Source: Thermoplasmata archaeon
GTDB lineage: Archaea; Thermoplasmatota; Thermoplasmata; Thermoplasmatales; Thermoplasmataceae
Reading direction: 5' to 3'
NCBI GenBank assembly: GCA_021811635.1
Contig: JAJZNS010000074.1
Span: 1 to 11,401 of the forward strand
Length of the DNA: 11,401 nucleotides
Positions 6,111-11,401 of this stretch are shown here, piece by piece; positions within the stretch are counted from its first letter, which is position 1, and the number at the start of each line of letters is the position of its first letter. The notes beneath the pieces are model-generated. The model saw only the letters and a list, made by a program, of their open reading frames with translations, did not search any database and had not been told where the DNA came from. The position numbers and the translations under genes were made by a program.

Positions 6111-8030
6111 TCAATACAGACGGATGGTTTCAAGGTTCCGGAGGGCATAGGCGTCGACTCCGAACTTTGTCTTGATGAGCTTTGAAAACTCATGGGCCTT
6201 GTCTCCATCACCATGATTCACAAGCACCCTGTTTGGCTTGGGCTGCATGTTCGCCAGGTATGCAAGCAATTGCCTCTTGTCGGAGTGACCGGAAAATCCT
6301 TCCGCGGTCTCTATTCCCATCTTGATCCTGTACTTCACCATCCTTCCCTTGTCGCTGAGAGATATGTCCTGTGAACCGCGCTGTATCCTTCTCCCGAGGG
6401 TACCATCAGCCTGATATCCCACGAATACGAGAGAATGCTGCGGGGAATCCACCCAGCTAGTGAAGTATTCCATCACCGGGCCACCGTTCATCATGCCTGA
6501 GGTCGCAAGCACCACCTTGCTTTCGACCGAGTCGCATATATCTTTCCTCATTTGCGAGGATTCGACTCTTTTGAAAATGGGGCTGAGAAAAGGGTTTTCC
6601 CTGCTCACCATGATCTTCTCCCTGAGTTCCTTGTTCAGGTATTCAGGGTAAGCTGCGTGAATCGCGGTTGCCTCCATTATCATGCCATCCAGGTACACGT
6701 TGCATTCAGGTATCAGGTGTTCCCTTACGGCCTCTTCCAGCACTAGCATGACTTCCTGGCTCCTTCCCACGGCAAACACAGGTATCAGTACCGAGCCCTT
6801 TTTATCGAAAGTCCTGTTGACAATGTCCACCAGCGCGGCAGAAGCGTCCTGCCTGGTGTGAGAATAATCGTCCCTGCCCGCATAGGTGGATTCGGTCATG
6901 AACGTTTCAACCCTGGGAAACCTGTTGTTGGCTGGGTTGAAAAGCCAGGTTTTCTCATACTTCATATCTCCGCTCATCACGACATTGTAAAGCCCTTCCC
7001 CGATGTGAAGGTGCACCGACGCAGATCCAAGGATGTGCCCGGCGTTGTAGAAAGTAAGCCTCATATCCCTGGTTATGTCGGTGGTTTCGTTGTACCTGAT
7101 AACGATGGAACGCTTCACCATGTCACGTATGTGCTTCGACTCATACGGGCCTTTCTTGCCCTCTGCATGGGCAACCTTGATGTAATCCGATTGCAGAAGG
7201 GCCGCCAGGTCCCTCGTTGGAGGAGTCATGTAAATTGGGCCGTCGTACCCGTACTTGTAGAGAAGCGGCACCAGCCCTGAGTGATCAAGGTGTGCATGGG
7301 TAAGCACGACTGCATCAATTGAACTGAGAGGCTGGGCCTCCGGAATATAAAGGTAAGGCGCCTCAGCCCATGGGGTATCGTCGGAGGGCTGGTTGATCAT
7401 CCCGCAGTCGACAAGGACCTTCGAGTTGTTGGTTGAGATCAGGGTGGCACTTCTTCCCACTTCCCTGTGACCACCCAGGGCGGTAAGGCGTATCCATGTC
7501 TCACCAGGCATCACCGGCGCAGTGAGTTTGACTCCGAGGTTATGCAGGAACTCCTTTCTCTCCTGCTTCATCTCCCTTAGAAGCTCCCTCATCTCCTTCA
7601 CTGTTCTCGAGTAAATGGGAGGCGCCCTCACCAGCCTCGGGGACCACTTTGTTTCTCCCTTGATCCTCTGTATGAAATCTGTGTCCCTCGCCATAATGGC
7701 TGACGGTTCGTCAGCTTCAATCACGACTTCGCCTGTGTCAGATTCGAAATATATGTCCTTCAACCCTGCAGACTCCGGGACGATGGCGGATATTTTCTCC
7801 CTTGCGCGATCCTCATCTTCCATAATTGACGGGTCAGGCCTAATGAGTATCCTGCGCCTGATCTCCATTGCGATCTGCCTTGCAAGATCGTCCCTCTTCG
7901 AAAAAAGGACTTCATCCTTGGTGTACACGACTATGTTTGGGCCCTCATAGTCGATTTCAGTAATCTTGTTATCAGGGTATAACCTGTCGAATATGTTCCG
8001 CGTTTCACTAATATAGTCTTTAAAAGCCAT
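6111..8030 (-). CDS. fttA: aCPSF1/FttA, KH-domain metallo-beta-lactamase/beta-CASP ribonuclease (transcription termination factor)
   Basis: Archaeal relative of eukaryotic CPSF73. It is known to cut nascent RNA at U-rich sites and end transcription genome-wide. Numbered from the ATG at 8030 (639 residues), the first 140 or so residues are the KH-type RNA-binding region. The nuclease core follows: HAHLDH (245-250), AGHILG with metal-ligand His331, SGDMKY with Asp355, the beta-CASP motif A Glu380 in MTEST, His582 in GFSGHSD (motif B) and His606 in VNHGD (motif C). All metal ligands are present, so it should be active. The start is ATG 8030, with AAAGGTGG eight bases upstream. A GTG at 8042 would add four residues but lies inside that ribosome site. 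The length is normal. It is convergent with transaldolase and follows psmB on the same strand after a 250-base gap, so it probably has its own promoter. Confidence 0.95.
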   Translation of the reverse strand: MAFKDYISETRNIFDRLYPDNKITEIDYEGPNIVVYTKDEVLFSKRDDLARQIAMEIRRRILIRPDPSIMEDEDRAREKISAIVPESAGLKDIYFESDTGEVVIEADEPSAIMARDTDFIQRIKGETKWSPRLVRAPPIYSRTVKEMRELLREMKQERKEFLHNLGVKLTAPVMPGETWIRLTALGGHREVGRSATLISTNNSKVLVDCGMINQPSDDTPWAEAPYLYIPEAQPLSSIDAVVLTHAHLDHSGLVPLLYKYGYDGPIYMTPPTRDLAALLQSDYIKVAHAEGKKGPYESKHIRDMVKRSIVIRYNETTDITRDMRLTFYNAGHILGSASVHLHIGEGLYNVVMSGDMKYEKTWLFNPANNRFPRVETFMTESTYAGRDDYSHTRQDASAALVDIVNRTFDKKGSVLIPVFAVGRSQEVMLVLEEAVREHLIPECNVYLDGMIMEATAIHAAYPEYLNKELREKIMVSRENPFLSPIFKRVESSQMRKDICDSVESKVVLATSGMMNGGPVMEYFTSWVDSPQHSLVFVGYQADGTLGRRIQRGSQDISLSDKGRMVKYRIKMGIETAEGFSGHSDKRQLLAYLANMQPKPNRVLVNHGDGDKAHEFSKLIKTKFGVDAYALRNLETIRLY

Positions 8031-8038
8031 GAAAAAGG

Positions 8039-8046
8039 CCACCTTT
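8039..8046 (-). promoter_or_regulatory. Shine-Dalgarno site of aCPSF1; TATA candidates upstream
   Basis: AAAGGTGG lies eight bases before ATG 8030 and includes the rival GTG. Upstream on the minus strand, A-rich boxes at 8064-8057 and 8091-8083 are both possible TATA elements; the sequence does not decide between them. Confidence 0.5.
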
Positions 8047-8232
8047 CTGTCTATCTTATTTTTTAGAGATCATTCACCTGAACTTTATTTCAAGTCTGTC
8101 ATAATCTCTCGCTGGCTAACCTGAATCCTAAATCCAGTCGCTCCAGATTGCTCTGGCTGCTGGTAAATATTGGACTCGTTAAAAAGACTTTGCATACAAT
8201 ACAGCATGGTAAATTGATATAAATGGAGAGGC

Positions 8233-8259
8233 AAAATTAATGGGCGGCTTCCATGCCGC
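8233..8259 (-). terminator. Possible terminator of psmB
   Basis: On the minus strand GCGGC (8259-8255) and GCCGC (8248-8244) form a perfect five-pair GC stem with a six-base loop, beginning 22 bases past the psmB stop. A T4 tract follows at 8236-8233. Similar to a simple hairpin terminator, though archaeal termination may depend on the T tract alone. The rest of the 8031-8280 gap shows no gene. Confidence 0.4.
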
Positions 8260-8280
8260 ATGCCATGTAATTCGTGGAAT

Positions 8281-8916
8281 TCAGATTCTAAGCTTGAGTT
8301 TCTTCAGCCTGTCCTCGACTTCCTTCTCCGGGAGCTGGACAAATCCATCCTTGGAATTAATAGTGGCAACGTCAATCATGCCTCCGGATGCGGAATCCCT
8401 CTGTTTTGCAGCAGAGATTGCCCTGATCACTAGATCTATGCCGTCATCCACGGTAATATCTCTGGAATAGTTGCTCTCCAGGACACCGTAAACAAAAGGG
8501 GATCCTGATCCAGTGCTTGCGTACACATCCTCGACAGAACCTCCGGCAGCGTCAACACTGAATATGTGCGGTGCCGTATCGTAGCCGCCTATGAGTATCT
8601 GCACCATGTATGGATAGAACTTTGACTGGTTAAGGATGTTTGAAAGCAGTGTAGAAGCGGCCTCCACCGGCATCCCCACCTTTCTCTGCAGCCTGAAGAG
8701 CTGCAATTCGGCCTGCATGTACCTGACTAGAACCTGGGCATCACCTACTAAACCAGCTATTGTCATCGCCGCATGGGTATCAATCTGGTGCAGCTTCTTT
8801 CCATCCTTATGCATGATGAAGTTGTCCATCGTTACCCTTCTTTCAGTTGCCATGATGACTGTGTCCTTGGTCGAAATTGCAACGGTCGTAGTTCCAGTAT
8901 GTAGTTCGTTAGTCAT
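8281..8916 (-). CDS. psmB: 20S proteasome beta subunit (catalytic), precursor
   Basis: N-terminal-threonine protease subunit that forms the inner rings of the 20S proteasome. From the ATG at 8916 the precursor has 211 residues with an eight-residue propeptide, MTNELHTG, cut before TTT. In mature numbering the catalytic Thr1, Glu17, Lys33, Ser129, Asp166 and Ser169 are all present, exactly as in the Thermoplasma acidophilum enzyme. The long [18 protein letters not shown] block is also conserved. An in-frame TTG at 8958 would give 225 residues, but that codon lies inside the TATA box, ahead of the expected transcript start, and would spoil the short propeptide. GAGG eight bases before ATG 8916 supports the choice. 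The gene is divergent from the VAT ATPase; the alpha subunit is not in this window. Confidence 0.96.
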   Translation of the reverse strand: MTNELHTGTTTVAISTKDTVIMATERRVTMDNFIMHKDGKKLHQIDTHAAMTIAGLVGDAQVLVRYMQAELQLFRLQRKVGMPVEAASTLLSNILNQSKFYPYMVQILIGGYDTAPHIFSVDAAGGSVEDVYASTGSGSPFVYGVLESNYSRDITVDDGIDLVIRAISAAKQRDSASGGMIDVATINSKDGFVQLPEKEVEDRLKKLKLRI

Positions 8917-8924
8917 TTTATCAT

Positions 8925-8966
8925 CCTCAGCTGTATCTATGCGATGATTCTCTTTCAATATTTATT
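8925..8966 (-). promoter_or_regulatory. psmB promoter (TATA box) and Shine-Dalgarno site
   Basis: On the minus strand AATAAATATT (8966-8957) would start a transcript near 8936. That gives a leader of about 20 bases containing GAGG (8928-8925), eight bases before the ATG at 8916. Confidence 0.55.
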
Positions 8967-9032
8967 GTTGCCGTAATCCTGTAGATAGCTGATGTATGTC
9001 GTGACAGTAGGTGGTGATCTTGCTGAAATACG

Positions 9033-9040
9033 TTAAAATA
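9033..9040 (+). promoter_or_regulatory. TATA box of the VAT gene, leaderless spacing
   Basis: TTAAAATA is centred 26-27 bases before the ATG at 9063, with a purine-rich GAAA just upstream. No Shine-Dalgarno precedes the ATG, so the mRNA probably begins at or within a few bases of it. Confidence 0.6.
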
Positions 9041-9062
9041 CCTTCTTTACATATTTGGGCAT

Positions 9063-11300
9063 ATGAACATAGGGGAAGCCATTACTCTCAGGGTTGCCGA
9101 AGCTAATTCCACTGATCCTGGAATGTCAAGGGTGAGGCTTGACGAAGGGTCAAGAATCGCACTTGGCGCAGAGATAGGGGATGTGGTTGAAATTGAAAAG
9201 GCCAAGAAGACAGTTGGAAGGGTATTCAGGGCCAGGCCGGAGGACGAGAACAAGGGCATGGTGAGGATAGATGCCGTGATGAGGAACAACTGTGGGGCAT
9301 CAATTGGCGACAAGGTCAAGATAAGGAGAGTTCATGTTGAGGATGCAAAGAAGATTACCCTCGCGCCCATCATCAAGAAGGACCAGAGGCTCAAGTTTGG
9401 CGAGGGAATTGAGGAATTTGTCCAGAAGGCACTGATTAGGAGGCCCATGATGGAAGGGGACAATATCAGCGTTCCAGGTCTTACCTTGGCCGGGCATTCC
9501 GGACTGCTGTTCAGGGTCATTAAGACCATGCCACCAAAGGCCCCCATTGAGGTGGGCGAGCAGACCAGGATTGAAATCAGGGAGGAGCCTGTTTCTGACC
9601 TCCTCGAAGATGTCAACCGTATCAGTTATGAAGATATCGGAGGCCTCTCAGAACAGTTGAGCAAGGTCAGGGAGATAATTGAGCTTCCGCTGAAGCATCC
9701 CGAGCTTTTTGAGAGGCTCGGTATTCATCCCCCCAAGGGTGTTCTCCTTTACGGCCCGCCTGGAACGGGGAAGACGCTCATAGCCAGGGCCGTTGCAAAT
9801 GAAAGCGGTGCAAATTTCATATCGATCAACGGGCCGGAAATAATGAGCAAGTATTACGGCCAGAGCGAACAGAAGCTCAGGGAAATATTCACCAAGGCGG
9901 AGGAGACCGAACCATCCATAATATTCATAGATGAGATCGATTCCATAGCACCAAAGAGAGAGGAGGTTCAGGGTGAGGTGGAGAGGCGCGTAGTGGCACA
10001 GCTCCTGACTCTTATGGATGGCCTCAAGGAGAGAAGGCACGTCATAGTGATCGGCGCAACCAACAGGATAGACGCGGTCGATCCGGCTTTGCGAAGGCCC
10101 GGAAGGTTTGACCGTGAGGTTAACATTGGCGTACCATCAAAGGAGGGCAGGAAGGAGATCCTTGCGATTCATACACGTGGCATGCCCATGGGAATGGACG
10201 AGCAGAGAAAGGCAAAGTTCCTTGACGAAATTGCAGAGCTGACCTACGGATTCGTGGGCGCCGACCTTGCCGCGCTGGCCAGGGAGTCCGCTATGAACGC
10301 GCTACGCAGGTATCTGCCGGAAATAGACCTGGATAAGCCAATTCCTGCCGAAATACTGGAAAAGATGGCGGTAAGGGAGGACGACTTCAGGGAAGCACTC
10401 AAGGCCATAGAGCCAAGCAGCCTGCGCGAGGTCACAGCTGAAATACCGAATGTCAAGTGGGAAGACATAGGCGGACTGGAGAACGTGAAAAACGAGCTCA
10501 GGGAAGCCGTGGAGCTCCCGCTGCTAAAACCTGACACGTTCAAGAAGCTGGGCATCAGGGCACCCAAGGGATTTGTCCTGTACGGGCCGCCCGGCGTTGG
10601 GAAGACTATGCTGGCTAAGGCCGTTGCCAGCGAAAGCAACGCAAACTTCATCTCGGTCAAGGGGCCGGAAGTAATGAGCAAGTGGGTCGGTGAGAGTGAA
10701 AAGGCCGTCAGGGAGATATTTAAGAAGGCTAAGCAGGTTGCTCCATGTGTCGTTTTCCTTGACGAGATAGATGCAATAGCGCCGAGAAGAGGAGTCTATG
10801 GGGATTCCGGTGTCACGGAGAGGATTGTCAACCAGCTGCTGACCTCCCTGGATGGCATTGAGGTTCTCCAGGGCGTGGTCGTCATTGCTGCGACAAACAG
10901 ACCCGATCTCATGGATACCGCGCTTCTGAGAGCGGGAAGATTCGACAAACTGATTTACATCCCGGTTCCCGATCTTGAAGGCAGGAGGAAGATTCTTGAG
11001 GTTCACACAAAGAAGATGCCTCTGGCCAAGGACGTCGATCTGGACGAAATCGCCGACCAGACAGACGGTTATGTCGGGGCGGACCTTGAAAATCTCTGCA
11101 GGGAGGCAGGTATGAATGCCTACAGGAAGAATCCGGAAAGCTCCGAGGTGAGCCAGGAAGATTTCGTGAAAGCACTCAAGAGCATCAAGCCCTCGGTGGA
11201 TGAGGAGGTGCTGAAATTCTATAAGTCCATTACGGAGAACATAGGCAAGTCCGTCAGGGAAAAGCGGAAATCTGAAGAGGAGCTTGGTCTGTATCAGTGA
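9063..11300 (+). CDS. vat: VAT, Cdc48/p97-type AAA+ ATPase (VCP-like)
   Basis: Hexameric double-ring unfoldase that threads proteins through its pore. Of its 745 residues, about 1-180 form the Cdc48 N domain (double-psi barrel plus C-lobe). The D1 ATPase has Walker A GPPGTGKT (231-238), pore loop KYYGQSE (263-269), Walker B IIFIDE (286-291) and Arg-rich RRPGRFD (344-350). D2 has GPPGVGKT (508-515), KWVGESE with pore Trp541, VVFLDE (563-568) and RAGRFD (623-628). Both sites look active. The last residues are Leu-Tyr-Gln, fitting the HbYX (hydrophobic-Tyr-any) tail that docks ATPases into the proteasome alpha ring. With psmB divergent next door, this suggests it feeds the 20S proteasome, as shown for other archaeal Cdc48 proteins. 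The length matches Thermoplasma VAT. Confidence 0.97.
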   Translation: MNIGEAITLRVAEANSTDPGMSRVRLDEGSRIALGAEIGDVVEIEKAKKTVGRVFRARPEDENKGMVRIDAVMRNNCGASIGDKVKIRRVHVEDAKKITLAPIIKKDQRLKFGEGIEEFVQKALIRRPMMEGDNISVPGLTLAGHSGLLFRVIKTMPPKAPIEVGEQTRIEIREEPVSDLLEDVNRISYEDIGGLSEQLSKVREIIELPLKHPELFERLGIHPPKGVLLYGPPGTGKTLIARAVANESGANFISINGPEIMSKYYGQSEQKLREIFTKAEETEPSIIFIDEIDSIAPKREEVQGEVERRVVAQLLTLMDGLKERRHVIVIGATNRIDAVDPALRRPGRFDREVNIGVPSKEGRKEILAIHTRGMPMGMDEQRKAKFLDEIAELTYGFVGADLAALARESAMNALRRYLPEIDLDKPIPAEILEKMAVREDDFREALKAIEPSSLREVTAEIPNVKWEDIGGLENVKNELREAVELPLLKPDTFKKLGIRAPKGFVLYGPPGVGKTMLAKAVASESNANFISVKGPEVMSKWVGESEKAVREIFKKAKQVAPCVVFLDEIDAIAPRRGVYGDSGVTERIVNQLLTSLDGIEVLQGVVVIAATNRPDLMDTALLRAGRFDKLIYIPVPDLEGRRKILEVHTKKMPLAKDVDLDEIADQTDGYVGADLENLCREAGMNAYRKNPESSEVSQEDFVKALKSIKPSVDEEVLKFYKSITENIGKSVREKRKSEEELGLYQ

Positions 11301-11302
11301 GC

Positions 11303-11310
11303 TTTTATAG
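11303..11310 (+). promoter_or_regulatory. TATA box of the last gene, leaderless spacing
   Basis: TTTTATAG, three bases after the VAT stop, is centred about 25 bases before the ATG at 11331. No Shine-Dalgarno is seen. The following gene thus seems to have its own leaderless mRNA, despite sitting only 30 bases after VAT. Confidence 0.5.
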
Positions 11311-11330
11311 CTCCCTCTCATTTTAATGCC

Positions 11331-11401
11331 ATGGCCACCAACAACAAGAGGTTCTTTACGGACATAATCGGAATGGAGGTAGTATCTGCGTCAGGGGATC
11401 A
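11331..11401 (+). CDS. Probable PRC-barrel domain protein (first 23 codons, cut by window edge)
   Basis: The frame begins MATNNKRFFTDIIGMEVVSA and is open to the edge. A short N-terminus followed by an (I/L)IGxEVV...G strand is typical of small archaeal PRC-barrel proteins, whose role is poorly known and which may bind RNA or other proteins. Another ATG at 11326 is in a frame that stops after 13 codons. The start is supported by the TATA box at leaderless distance. Only 23 residues are visible, so the family call is tentative. Confidence 0.5.
   Translation, partial: MATNNKRFFTDIIGMEVVSASGD

Noticed and set aside
8917..8958. Longer psmB starting at TTG 8958
   Set aside because: That start overlaps the TATA box, lies before the expected transcript start, and would give a 22-residue propeptide instead of the family's eight.
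10524..11321. Minus-strand frame of 265 codons, and similar long frames at 9648-10040 and 6858-7280 (plus)
   Set aside because: All are antisense to strongly conserved genes (VAT and aCPSF1) and contain no family motifs.
1..11401. CRISPR array, tRNA, rRNA or defence island
   Set aside because: I saw no regularly spaced direct repeats, no structural RNA signatures and no defence genes other than the broken tnpB.

Overview
The window looks like chromosomal DNA from a euryarchaeon of the class Thermoplasmata. Three things point there: a proteasome beta subunit with the eight-residue propeptide and all catalytic positions of the Thermoplasma enzyme, a Cdc48-type VAT ATPase, and transketolase split into two subunits next to a small transaldolase. 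The promoters are archaeal TATA boxes. At least two genes have a TATA box about 25 bases before the ATG, which suggests leaderless mRNAs. Genes inside the sugar-phosphate operon instead have clear Shine-Dalgarno sites. The species cannot be named from the sequence alone.

Layout. Positions 1-966 (minus) hold the N-terminal part of a membrane-anchored family 2 glycosyltransferase that runs off the left edge. Positions 1131-1939 (minus) are a decayed IS200/IS605-type tnpB, with a frameshift and a lost zinc finger, flanked by possible end hairpins. Positions 2118-3182 (plus) are ftsZ. A gene-poor stretch of about 410 bases follows; it has a promoter-like site and several hairpins, and could encode a small RNA. 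Positions 3651-6087 (plus) are a tightly packed operon: transketolase N subunit, transketolase C subunit and transaldolase, together the core of the non-oxidative pentose phosphate pathway. A possible 20-codon leader ORF overlaps the first start codon. Positions 6111-8030 (minus) encode the KH/beta-CASP ribonuclease aCPSF1 (FttA), which meets the operon tail to tail across 23 bases. Positions 8281-8916 (minus) are psmB and 9063-11300 (plus) the VAT ATPase, divergent from a 146-base spacer. The window ends in the first 23 codons of a probable PRC-barrel protein.

Functional links. The clearest is psmB next to VAT: the ATPase ends in Leu-Tyr-Gln, a HbYX-type tail of the kind that docks unfoldases on the 20S proteasome, so the two genes probably encode one protein-destruction machine. 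The pentose phosphate operon is coupled by start/stop overlaps. Most of the window is conserved housekeeping. I found no clear new multi-gene system. The best leads for something undescribed are the structured gap after ftsZ and the leader ORF in front of transketolase.
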